Source: a virus. Taken from it: a stretch of DNA of 51,906 bases. The notes under the pieces were generated by a model that saw only the letters and a list, made by a program, of their open reading frames with translations, was not told the origin of the DNA and did no database searches. The DNA lies in IMG/VR virus record IMGVR_UViG_3300032240_001948, positions 1 through 51,906 of that record. One strand, written 5' to 3'. Below, piece by piece: positions 46,004 to 51,783 of the stretch. The first letter of the stretch is position 1. Every line of letters begins with the position of its first letter. The position numbers were made by a program, and so were the translations under genes.

Positions 46004-47884
46004 TTATCTTGTATAATATCCGTTTACGTAACTTGAAGAAACTGCGTATTGAGTTCCTGAAACATTTTGACCAGAAGAAAGTGTGTCCTCTATCATATTT
46101 ACTACTATGTTAGGAATATTTAGTTCCAAATAAATGTCCTTCACTGAGATTACATCATTAGATTCTGGCAATGCTTCGATCTGAATTCCCTCCGCATTTT
46201 TTGATGAAGTAATTATAACAGGATTTAATCTAATTTCTCCTCTTTTATAATTAACTGTTCCCGCATTGGTATCTGTAATTACGGGAATGTTATTAACAAG
46301 TTTGAAATATATTATTGTTCCCCTTTCATTATCAATGGGTTTATCAGTTAGATATAAGGTATCAGCAACATCCTTAATTGTAAATCCAGAAGATCTTATA
46401 TTATATCCAAATCCATTATCTGATGTTTTCTTTAAGTGGAAACTATTTCCATAACATATTTCATAATTAGCAAGTACATTTAATTGTGGTTGGAGATCTC
46501 TTCTAATTTTAATAGTTGTAATGTTTGATGTGATGGCATTACTTGTATTATCAATCAAAGATACCAATTTACTATATTTAAATCTTCCTCCAAAATTATT
46601 TACTTCTGATGATGCCGCATAAGTTTTAATTGTGTTATAAACTTTTGATTGCAAATCAAGAACATTTGAAACCATAGATTTGTTATAATATACATTGATT
46701 TGAGATTCAATATACAAATATTTCAAATCAATTATTTCTTGTTCAATTCCAGCAATAGTATATTGCTTTAATTGTTTTTTAATATCTTGCTTTGTAATTT
46801 GTGATAAAAATGAACCATTTCTTGGTTTAATCGATATTAAAACTTTACCATATTGTGGAGGATCAAGTTCATCTCCTCCATATGCATTTACTGATTCTAC
46901 ATTTGGAAAAAGATAAGTAATCAATCCTTTATAATCATTTGCAGTTACTGCTCTGTACTGTGAAGAATATACTCTTGGACCTAGATACTTAACTGATTCA
47001 GTCGATTCAATCTCATCTCCATTTTGTGAAGATTGTATAGTAGTTAATAATGAAATACCACTTGTAATTGGAGATCCATTATTATCTACTAATATACCAG
47101 AAAATGTAAAATTAGAAGCACCATTTGCACTACTACCATTAGTAACAATATAGGTAATAAACAAACTACTTCCACTGATTGGTTTTTTTCCTAAAATATT
47201 ATCTCCAAATAAAATTTCATATTTTTCATCTGCTACTTCTTGAAGTAAAAATATTTTACTATTTGAATCTACATTAAAAATATTTGAATACTGTTTATAT
47301 TCTTCTGTAACATCAGTATGAACAAAAGTTCTAATTGTTGATGTATCAACATTTGGATTTGGAATTATAAATCTTTGATTTGGTTGAGATGAATCAACTA
47401 CAAATGTTTTTGTTAAATATGATCCTTCATAAATTACAACGTCATTAAAAGTTGCAATTCCACTATCATCTACATTTATTGTAATATCTTCTGGTATTGA
47501 AAATATATAATTTCCATTCTGTGCGGCACCAAGAGCAACAATTCCAGACTTCAAAGTAACAGTTCTTGATTTTAATGTTGATACATTTGCACTAAAACTA
47601 ACTTTTGCTGTTGATGCTTTTTTTGATCTTGGTACATATCCAATATTTCTTGCAAGAGAAACTACATTCTCTCTTAAAGTAGCTGAATCTATAAAAGATT
47701 CATTTACCGCCATATTTGTATTAAAAGAATTAATATAAGAATTATATGCTAATAGATCAATTAACGTGGAAAAGTTAGATCCCTCAAAATCAAAATCCGT
47801 AAAATTACTATTCGATCTCAGATAATCTTTAATCTGAGATCGAAGAGAATTAAAATCTAAATTTGTAAATTGATTAAAAGCCAT
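46004..47884 (-). CDS. 6: Baseplate wedge subunit gp6
   Basis: This is the core wedge protein that forms the inner ring of the baseplate with gp53 and gp7. It has 626 residues (T4: 660). The N-terminus FTNLDFNSLRSQIKDYLRSN is followed by the strongly conserved STLIDLLAYNSYINSFNTNM, then AVNESFIDSATLRENVVSLA and RNIGYVPRSKKASTA. The middle has the J-domain-like pattern YRAVTANDYKGLITYLFPNV with GKVLISIKPRNG. The ending is variable, with Ser/Asn. Its ATG overlaps the gp25 stop (TAATG), and the giant gene starts 1 bp after its stop. Confidence 0.96.
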   Translation of the reverse strand: MAFNQFTNLDFNSLRSQIKDYLRSNSNFTDFDFEGSNFSTLIDLLAYNSYINSFNTNMAVNESFIDSATLRENVVSLARNIGYVPRSKKASTAKVSFSANVSTLKSRTVTLKSGIVALGAAQNGNYIFSIPEDITINVDDSGIATFNDVVIYEGSYLTKTFVVDSSQPNQRFIIPNPNVDTSTIRTFVHTDVTEEYKQYSNIFNVDSNSKIFLLQEVADEKYEILFGDNILGKKPISGSSLFITYIVTNGSSANGASNFTFSGILVDNNGSPITSGISLLTTIQSSQNGDEIESTESVKYLGPRVYSSQYRAVTANDYKGLITYLFPNVESVNAYGGDELDPPQYGKVLISIKPRNGSFLSQITKQDIKKQLKQYTIAGIEQEIIDLKYLYIESQINVYYNKSMVSNVLDLQSKVYNTIKTYAASSEVNNFGGRFKYSKLVSLIDNTSNAITSNITTIKIRRDLQPQLNVLANYEICYGNSFHLKKTSDNGFGYNIRSSGFTIKDVADTLYLTDKPIDNERGTIIYFKLVNNIPVITDTNAGTVNYKRGEIRLNPVIITSSKNAEGIQIEALPESNDVISVKDIYLELNIPNIVVNMIEDTLSSGQNVSGTQYAVSSSYVNGYYTR

Positions 47885-48285
47885 TATACTCTAGTTGGTT
47901 GTAGTAAAAACTCTATATTTTGAACTGGAAAAGGCAAACCAACAATATTATATGAAATTCTTACATTTAAATCATTTGTATCATCTGGAGCATCAACATA
48001 AACAGAATTTAATGTGATTCTTGGTTCAAAGTTATTTAATACATTCTGTATTTCTTCTTGAATTAATGTAGATGTTTCATTCCCCTGTAGTTCAAAAAGT
48101 GATTTTTGAACAGATGTCCCCAACAAACTATTAAAAAATCTCTCACCAATCTGAGTTCTAACTAGATTGATAACAGACTTTTTAATTGCATCTTCATTTT
48201 TTAAAATTGTCACATCATTTGTGATTGGATTTCTAGCAAAAGACAAACTAATATCTTTAAATGCTCTAGAAATTTGAAGGGCCAT
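47884..48285 (-). CDS. 25: Baseplate wedge subunit gp25
   Basis: This small wedge protein with a lysozyme-like (gpW/gp25) fold couples the baseplate to sheath assembly. It has 133 residues from the ATG (T4: 132). The typical features are SRAFKDISLSFARNPITNDV near the N-terminus, AIKKSVINLVRTQIGERFFN, then LLGTSVQKSLFELQGNETST and the closing PRITLNSVYVDA. I chose the ATG at 48285 because it gives MALQISRAF; a TTG three bases earlier is the alternative. Its stop overlaps the gp6 start. Confidence 0.95.
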   Translation of the reverse strand: MALQISRAFKDISLSFARNPITNDVTILKNEDAIKKSVINLVRTQIGERFFNSLLGTSVQKSLFELQGNETSTLIQEEIQNVLNNFEPRITLNSVYVDAPDDTNDLNVRISYNIVGLPFPVQNIEFLLQPTRV

Positions 48286-48322
48286 CAAATGTTTGAAATA
48301 CTTACTATATCTATAATAGTTC

Positions 48323-48562
48323 TCAAATCATTTTTCCGTAGACTGGTTCTGTTCCATACTCCCAATCATCATAATCTTCATCATTGCGAATGATTTCATG
48401 CAACTCAGTTTGTTTTTTTAGATTATGTCTTGGGGCAGTATCATTCATAACTTCTTGAATGACCCTTTCTTTTTGAATTGGTTGATAATCTGTAATTAAA
48501 CGAGAGGTTCCCCACATCTCTCTCATATAATTTTGATCTCGATCTGTTGGTAAATTTGACAT
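48323..48562 (-). CDS. Small acidic/basic mixed protein, unknown function
   Basis: This 79-residue protein has no recognised domain. It begins SNLPTDRDQNYMREMWGTSR and ends with an acidic, aromatic stretch NDEDYDDWEYGTEPVYGKM. The middle is helical and charged. A good ribosome binding site AGGAG lies 6 bases before the ATG, and a 7-bp hairpin overlaps its edge. It lies between speD and gp25, the start of the baseplate operon. Whether it is made early or late is unclear, since no late-promoter motif is present. Confidence 0.7.
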   Translation of the reverse strand: MSNLPTDRDQNYMREMWGTSRLITDYQPIQKERVIQEVMNDTAPRHNLKKQTELHEIIRNDEDYDDWEYGTEPVYGKMI

Positions 48563-48570
48563 TTTAGCTC

Positions 48571-48591
48571 CTGTTTTAAAAATTAAAACAG
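48571..48591 (-). promoter_or_regulatory. Leader hairpin touching the ribosome binding site of the 79-aa gene
   Basis: On the minus strand CTGTTTT / AAAACAG forms a perfect 7-bp stem with a 7-base loop. Its 3' arm ends in the first bases of the AGGAG site. It could limit translation from transcripts that enter from upstream. Confidence 0.35.
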
Positions 48592-48601
48592 AACTTTTAT
48601 A

Positions 48602-48621
48602 AAGGAGGTTGCTATCTCCTT
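48602..48621 (-). terminator. Possible weak terminator after speD
   Basis: A stem AAGGAG / CTCCTT with an 8-base loop begins 9 bases after the speD stop. No proper T run follows (TATAAAAG), so it may be a pause or processing hairpin rather than a terminator. Confidence 0.3.
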
Positions 48622-48629
48622 ACTTCTAT

Positions 48630-48956
48630 TTAACGATCCAGATGACGAAGTTTATAATTATCCGAATTTAAATGTTTTAATAGTTCCAATGCAATTAATT
48701 TTGGATTTCCTGCTCCACAAGTATAAGCATCTATTGCAATACAACCTTTTTCTGGCCATGTATGACAAGAAACATGACTTTCTTCCAATGCAATCACAAT
48801 TGTAACTCCTTGAGGTTGAAAACAGTACTGAAAAATATTTAAAATTGTCATTCCAGCACGTTGAATACCACGTTCCATGACCTCCTGAAGGGTAATTCCA
48901 TCATTTAGAAGGTCATGGTTTACGTCATAGACCTCCAAAAGAAGGTGATTGCCCAT
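48630..48956 (-). CDS. speD: S-adenosylmethionine decarboxylase proenzyme (SpeD)
   Basis: This pyruvoyl enzyme converts S-adenosylmethionine to decarboxylated S-adenosylmethionine, the aminopropyl donor for spermidine. From the ATG at 48956 (MGNHLLLEVYDV) it has 108 residues, the size of the small bacterial type. Self-cleavage is expected between E59 and S60 in ALEESHVSCHTWPE, and S60, H65 and C80 have the same spacing as S63, H68 and C83 of the Thermotoga enzyme. All catalytic residues are present, so it should be active. A TTG at 48971 would add five residues. speD is a known host-like metabolic gene of cyanophages; polyamines may help DNA packaging or host photosynthesis (inference). Confidence 0.95.
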   Translation of the reverse strand: MGNHLLLEVYDVNHDLLNDGITLQEVMERGIQRAGMTILNIFQYCFQPQGVTIVIALEESHVSCHTWPEKGCIAIDAYTCGAGNPKLIALELLKHLNSDNYKLRHLDR

Positions 48957-48991
48957 CGAAAACTGTTCCAATTCTTATCTCTCGCAGTAGT

Positions 48992-49207
48992 TTATTTATT
49001 TTTACTTAAATCTTCTATATTTACACGATTAAAGGTATAATTTTTTTGAATTCGAATCTCTGGATTTGCAAAAGTCCAGCATTCTCCACTTTCATCAAGA
49101 AAAACAACCCATTCTAAATGGTGTTCTTGTGATCTATCAATTAAAAAAAATGCCCAACCATTACCTTTTGGTGTAATGACTGGGATTGTAGGATTTAACT
49201 GAATCAT
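48992..49207 (-). CDS. Conserved cyanophage small protein, unknown function
   Basis: This 71-residue protein has a conserved look: IQLNPTIPVITPKGNGWAFF, LIDRSQEHHLEWVVFLDESG and ECWTFANPEIRIQKNYTF. I recall close relatives in many T4-like cyanophages and marine phages, always uncharacterised. The beta-strand pattern and the length suggest a single small domain. The gene is preceded by two tiny basic genes and its ATG overlaps the stop of the 40-aa gene (ATGA). A late-type motif for speD overlaps its stop codon. Confidence 0.8.
   Translation of the reverse strand: MIQLNPTIPVITPKGNGWAFFLIDRSQEHHLEWVVFLDESGECWTFANPEIRIQKNYTFNRVNIEDLSKNK
48993..49000 (-). promoter_or_regulatory. Late promoter motif AATAAATA upstream of speD
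   Basis: The minus strand reads AATAAATA, 36 bases before the preferred speD ATG and overlapping the end of the 71-aa gene. Late expression of speD would fit a role in packaging, but the motif is one base off consensus. Confidence 0.4.
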
Positions 49208-49326
49208 TTTTTCTTTCTAGCATTCGATGCTTTCTTTTGAGCACTACTACGACATTGACCAGTTGCTTTTCTTTTATCTCCGTTACCAAAAGTAGGATTC
49301 TTTTTTGGTTTTTTTGATTCAGCCAT
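49204..49326 (-). CDS. Tiny very basic protein (40 aa)
   Basis: I found this by hand. The ATG at 49326 opens a 40-codon frame with the start MAESKKPKKNPTFGNGDK and the end ASNARKKK. It contains Lys/Arg in more than a third of positions. Its start shares a base with the stop of the 44-aa gene (TAATG), and its stop overlaps the start of the 71-aa gene (ATGA). Such tight coupling supports a real gene. It may bind nucleic acid, based on charge only. Confidence 0.65.
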   Translation of the reverse strand: MAESKKPKKNPTFGNGDKRKATGQCRSSAQKKASNARKKK

Positions 49327-49460
49327 TATCGTCCTTGACCTCGATAAGGTTTTCTTGCATTATTACGACTTGTTCTTGCGTATTTAGTATTCTTTCCATC
49401 ACCTTGACGAGTATTCTTTGGAGTACTCTCAACCTTTATTTCTTTTTTTGATACTGCCAT
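49326..49460 (-). CDS. Tiny very basic protein (44 aa)
   Basis: I found this by hand. The ATG at 49460 opens 44 codons, with VESTPKNTRQGDGKNTKYAR in the middle and a basic end RNNARKPYRGQGR. A ribosome binding site TTGGAGA lies about 10 bases upstream. I recall similar short proteins with an ending like KAYRGQGR in other cyanophages. The sequence resembles the next gene (SKK start, N/G-rich middle, SxxNARK-type end), so the two may be an old duplication. Nucleic-acid binding is inferred only from charge. Confidence 0.68.
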   Translation of the reverse strand: MAVSKKEIKVESTPKNTRQGDGKNTKYARTSRNNARKPYRGQGR

Positions 49461-49572
49461 TTTAATTATTCTCCAATTAGGTTCAAAAGACGGTTTTTTA
49501 ACGGATTTTATAAAGGGTTTTAAGAGTTTATAAAAATTATAAATCTATAAACTTTCTCAAAGGTCACAAAAA

Positions 49573-49606
49573 GACCCTACAAGACCTTTTCAAATCTCAT
49601 AGGGTC
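49573..49606 (-). terminator. Intrinsic terminator-like hairpin after glycosyltransferase gene
   Basis: On the minus strand GACCCTA / TAGGGTC form a 7-bp stem with a 20-base loop, followed by TTTTTG. It lies 53 bases after the stop of the gene at 49659, in the 198-bp gap 49461-49658. The rest of the gap is AT-rich with no other feature I can support, apart from the ribosome binding site of the 44-aa gene. Confidence 0.6.
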
Positions 49607-49658
49607 CATTCTATCATGTAATGACTGAAAACGTCAAGAATGATCTGAGAGACTAGAC

Positions 49659-50411
49659 TCAGATGATTCTAGTCTTTTCATGACCAACACGAATCTTTGG
49701 ATCACACCAAATCTCAAATCCTGCTTCTTTTGCATCAAGACAGAATGAAACATCCTCTCCACACATATCCTGTACTTCACCAGACTCAAAGACTTGCATC
49801 TTTGGTGCAAACCAAGGGTATTCAAGATTCTCAAAGACTCCTTTCTTAATCAGTACCCAACCAAAACCAGTATAATCAACTGTAAACATCTTACGACGTT
49901 TGCTCATTGTCTCTAAGGTTTCATGATTCATCACTCCACCATTGCCTCTGAAATCTTCTTCTTCCAACCAATGTGCAACTGAAGTAGTCATTCCATCTTC
50001 TGTGCAATACCACCCTGCTGCAATCTCTTTATCCATACCTACAAGACGATAAAACTTCTCAGTATCAAATACAATATCACTATCAATCCATAACTGATAA
50101 TCATAATGAAGTTTTCCATCCCAAGGTACTTGCTTTGGACCACGTAATACATTTGCTCCAAGTACTTTGCAACGTGCAAAGTTTACCATGGAAGAATAAT
50201 CCTGTGAAATTTGAATACTTGCACCATTTTGGACAAGATCAAAACATAACTGAACAAAGTTCTTCAAGAAGATATATGATACTCCTCGACCTGGAAGACA
50301 AAATACAATCGACTTACCTCGAATTGCTTCCTTTGCTGCTTCCAAATTAAAGTCATCTTCACTAGATGTACTCTTTGGTGCTGCTGCTTTTACTGTAAAA
50401 CCTTTTGCCAT
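49659..50411 (-). CDS. Glycosyltransferase-like protein (GT-A type)
   Basis: The product has 250 residues with a GT-A type arrangement. A first strand SIVFCLPGRGVSYIFLKNF is followed by a nucleotide-binding half, and a D-x-D motif D110-S111-D112 in LWIDSDIVF binds the metal and sugar nucleotide. Acceptor-side motifs include TGFGWVLIKKGVFENLEYPWF-like residues around 186-206, GEDVSFC near 220 (candidate base region) and VGHEK near the end, where a metal-binding His is common. The first 30 residues are a low-complexity Ala/Ser/Lys extension. The donor and acceptor are unknown. It could modify phage DNA, capsid or host surface. It resembles conserved cyanophage proteins annotated as glycosyltransferases. 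Confidence 0.75.
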   Translation of the reverse strand: MAKGFTVKAAAPKSTSSEDDFNLEAAKEAIRGKSIVFCLPGRGVSYIFLKNFVQLCFDLVQNGASIQISQDYSSMVNFARCKVLGANVLRGPKQVPWDGKLHYDYQLWIDSDIVFDTEKFYRLVGMDKEIAAGWYCTEDGMTTSVAHWLEEEDFRGNGGVMNHETLETMSKRRKMFTVDYTGFGWVLIKKGVFENLEYPWFAPKMQVFESGEVQDMCGEDVSFCLDAKEAGFEIWCDPKIRVGHEKTRII

Positions 50412-50451
50412 AAAATTTTGAATAGTAACGTTTACATTCTACCACCGCAAA

Positions 50452-50622
50452 TCAAATCTTGCAAGGTGGTTCTGACTTATTTAGAACTACTTGAATATCC
50501 TCATCATTTCCCCCAGATGTCCATACAAGTCCTCTAATCATTTTTAGATTCTCCTGTAATTCACTCTGCGGCACTTGCTTTAATATTTCATTCCCTTTGA
50601 CTGAAATATTATACGTATTCAT
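50452..50622 (-). CDS. Small protein (56 aa), unknown function
   Basis: I found this by hand. The ATG at 50622 follows GAGGAAG (ribosome binding site) and opens 56 codons. The product begins MNTYNISVKGNEILKQVPQS and has a middle MIRGLVWTSGGNDEDIQVVL. The alternating pattern suggests a small alpha/beta domain. It starts 14 bp inside the end of the 50-aa gene. No family is recognised. A CTAAATA motif lies in its 3' part and may serve the glycosyltransferase gene. Confidence 0.6.
   Translation of the reverse strand: MNTYNISVKGNEILKQVPQSELQENLKMIRGLVWTSGGNDEDIQVVLNKSEPPCKI
50478..50484 (-). promoter_or_regulatory. Possible late promoter CTAAATA for glycosyltransferase gene
   Basis: CTAAATA on the minus strand, 66 bases upstream of the ATG at 50411 and inside the end of the 56-aa gene. 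It is the only late-type motif near this gene. Confidence 0.3.
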
Positions 50623-50761
50623 CTTCCTCTATCTTTCGAAGAAGATCTTCCAATTCTTCTTTCAATGAATTATTGATTACTAATATTTTATCAGTATCCA
50701 ATCTATGCTGAATTGTTTCTAATAACAAATCTTTCTCATAATCGTCAATCTCTAATCTCAT
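50609..50761 (-). CDS. Small acidic helical protein (50 aa), unknown function
   Basis: I found this by hand. The ATG at 50761 follows TTGGAGAG with 5-base spacing, a strong ribosome binding site. The product (MRLEIDDYEKDLLLETIQHR... ending EELEDLLRKIEEDEYV) is acidic and should be a helical hairpin. Similar short proteins with a DDYE start occur widely in phages, as far as I recall. It overlaps the next gene by 14 bp. It is the first gene after the non-coding repeat region and has a candidate host-type promoter at 50784-50813. Confidence 0.65.
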   Translation of the reverse strand: MRLEIDDYEKDLLLETIQHRLDTDKILVINNSLKEELEDLLRKIEEDEYV

Positions 50762-50783
50762 ATACTCTCCAAGTTTATTTCTT

Positions 50784-50813
50784 TTTATATAGCAAAATCA
50801 ACTTTTTTATCAA
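50784..50813 (-). promoter_or_regulatory. Candidate host sigma-70-type promoter for the two small genes
   Basis: On the minus strand there is a -35 box TTGATA (50808-50813), an 18-bp spacer and a -10 box TATAAA (50784-50789), each 5 of 6. Transcription would start about 16 bases before the ATG at 50761. The surroundings are AT-rich, so chance matches are likely. Confidence 0.4.
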
Positions 50814-50981
50814 AAAATTTTTCCCGAAATTTTTTTTATTTGACGTGTAATTGTTCTCTCGTTTTCAAAGTTTTGTAGGTTACAGGGACCCTTAAAATTA
50901 GCTTTGAGGGGGGCATCGGTTTAGTATAAGAATTAAACAATAATCGTATATAACTGTCATTTTAACTGTTTTATAAGAATA

Positions 50982-51179
50982 ACGAACTATACCCAGGGTA
51001 TGAGATAACGAAGGGGCACGATATAAGTGCTTATACAACACTGTCTGATTGTAATACGAAACTATACCCAGGGTCTGCTATCACGAACAGAGGGTATAAG
51101 TTACTGTCAAGAACTGCCCATAACGAATAGTATACCACAGAGTGATTAGAATAGCAAACTATACCCAGGGTATGACGAA
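50982..51179. repeat. Three-copy palindromic repeat with flanking ACGAA boxes
   Basis: The 15-base unit AACTATACCCAGGGT occurs at 50985-50999, 51060-51074 and 51157-51171. In the first and third copy its core is part of the palindrome ATACCC-A-GGGTAT. The first two copies are bracketed by ACGAA (50982 and 51008; 51056 and 51083), with eight bases between the unit and the right-hand box. Further ACGAA boxes lie at 51123 and 51175. GGGTATA (51093) and TATACC (51130) appear as half-sites between. The layout suggests binding sites for a dimeric protein or replication iterons; function unknown. Confidence 0.75.
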
Positions 51180-51183
51180 TTGC

Positions 51184-51546
51184 TTATGTCTTTTCATACT
51201 TTATACAACATCTTGGTTTGATTTGTTCTTGTAACTGTGCCTCACAATCAATATCAGCAAACACTGAGAATACAAAGTTCTCTATACCAAACTCTGCCAT
51301 ATGATAGTGTATACTTTGCACCACGAACTTTTCGTTTGATTTGCCAATAGAACGAACACACGATTTATGAACTTTCCATCTATGTTCGGGGTTTATACTT
51401 TTCCCTACATAAACAATTTCATTAGTAACGATGTTTGTTATAGTATAAGTATAAACTGTTCTCAACAGTTTCTCCACAGTTTTCCCCCAGTTTCTCCACA
51501 AGTATATAAAGACTTTACAGTCTATTATAACACGAAGCACGAGCAT
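51184..51546 (-). CDS. GIY-YIG nuclease-domain protein, probable
   Basis: The product has up to 120 residues. The domain reads VYTYTITNIVTNEIVYVGKS, then NPEHRWKVH and FGIENFVFSVFADIDCEAQL. This fits the GIY-YIG order: a degenerate first motif (TYTI for GIYxI), YVG for YIG, the Arg after NPE, and a Glu in EAQLQEQ as the candidate metal ligand. No DNA-binding module follows, and the end (CCIKYEKT) is shorter than usual. The true start is uncertain: the ATG at 51546 adds an odd leader, while the GTG at 51477 after GGGGG gives 97 residues. It may be a small homing-type or stand-alone nuclease. It lies in an isolated position between two non-coding regions. Confidence 0.6.
   Translation of the reverse strand: MLVLRVIIDCKVFIYLWRNWGKTVEKLLRTVYTYTITNIVTNEIVYVGKSINPEHRWKVHKSCVRSIGKSNEKFVVQSIHYHMAEFGIENFVFSVFADIDCEAQLQEQIKPRCCIKYEKT
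51466..51500 (-). repeat. 13-bp direct repeat at the start of the GIY-YIG ORF
   Basis: TGTGGAGAAACTG (minus strand) occurs twice, at 51488-51500 and 51466-51478, 22 bases apart. The offset is not a multiple of three, so the copies are read in different frames. The second copy contains the alternative GTG start. Confidence 0.6.
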
Positions 51547-51586
51547 AAGTCAATAATGTGCCAGTTCTTATAGTGTCTACGAGGTC

Positions 51587-51615
51587 TTGACTTTTTTGAG
51601 GTCTTGTGTTATAAT
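51587..51615 (+). promoter_or_regulatory. Strong host sigma-70-type promoter on the plus strand
   Basis: TTGACT (51587-51592), a spacer of exactly 17 bp, and a perfect TATAAT (51610-51615) preceded by TG in the extended -10 position. Transcription would start near 51622 and run rightward, against all genes in the window. Confidence 0.75.
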
Positions 51616-51621
51616 GCGGGC

Positions 51622-51725
51622 TTAGACGACTATAAAGACGTACATTTATTGAAGCATTAACACATAAGAACAAGCATTATAGTATAATAACATACATTCA
51701 CATAACATTAACATTATGTTTTTTA
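51622..51725 (+). ncRNA. Hypothetical short plus-strand RNA
   Basis: The region between the plus-strand promoter start (about 51622) and a hairpin with a T run would give an RNA of about 100 bases. The hairpin is ACATAA / TTATGT (51700-51705 and 51714-51719), followed by six T. The stem is all A-T except one pair each side, so termination is doubtful. No ORF longer than 17 codons is present. This is a prediction from signals only. Confidence 0.25.
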
Positions 51726-51783
51726 ATACATTTAATTTAATTATAAAATATAACGTAATTATGTTTTAATTGATAATTTAGAC

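Larger units (their letters stand above)
50762..51183. other. Non-coding region with promoter and palindromic repeat array
   Basis: This stretch of 422 bp has no convincing ORF on either strand. It holds a candidate host-type promoter (50784-50813), a poly-T-rich segment (about 50800-50840), a G-rich stretch near 50910-50920 and the repeat array at 50982-51179. The base composition is less AT-rich over 50880-51180 than in the neighbouring intergenic DNA. Confidence 0.7.
51547..51783. other. Non-coding region with an opposing promoter
   Basis: There is no convincing ORF in these 237 bp. They hold a strong plus-strand host-type promoter (51587-51615) and, about 85 bp downstream, an AT-rich hairpin with a T run. 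The remainder is very AT-rich (51680-51780). Confidence 0.65.

Noticed and set aside
50982-51179. CRISPR array
   Set aside because: Only three units with unequal spacing (75 and 97 bases), no spacers of constant size and no cas genes.
51184-51260. Frameshift truncating the GIY-YIG ORF
   Set aside because: I looked for a continuation of the domain in the other two frames after the stop and saw none; a natural short end is simpler.
51700-51724. Calling the plus-strand hairpin a firm terminator
   Set aside because: The six-pair stem is almost all A-T and would be weak; it is listed only as the possible end of a hypothetical RNA.
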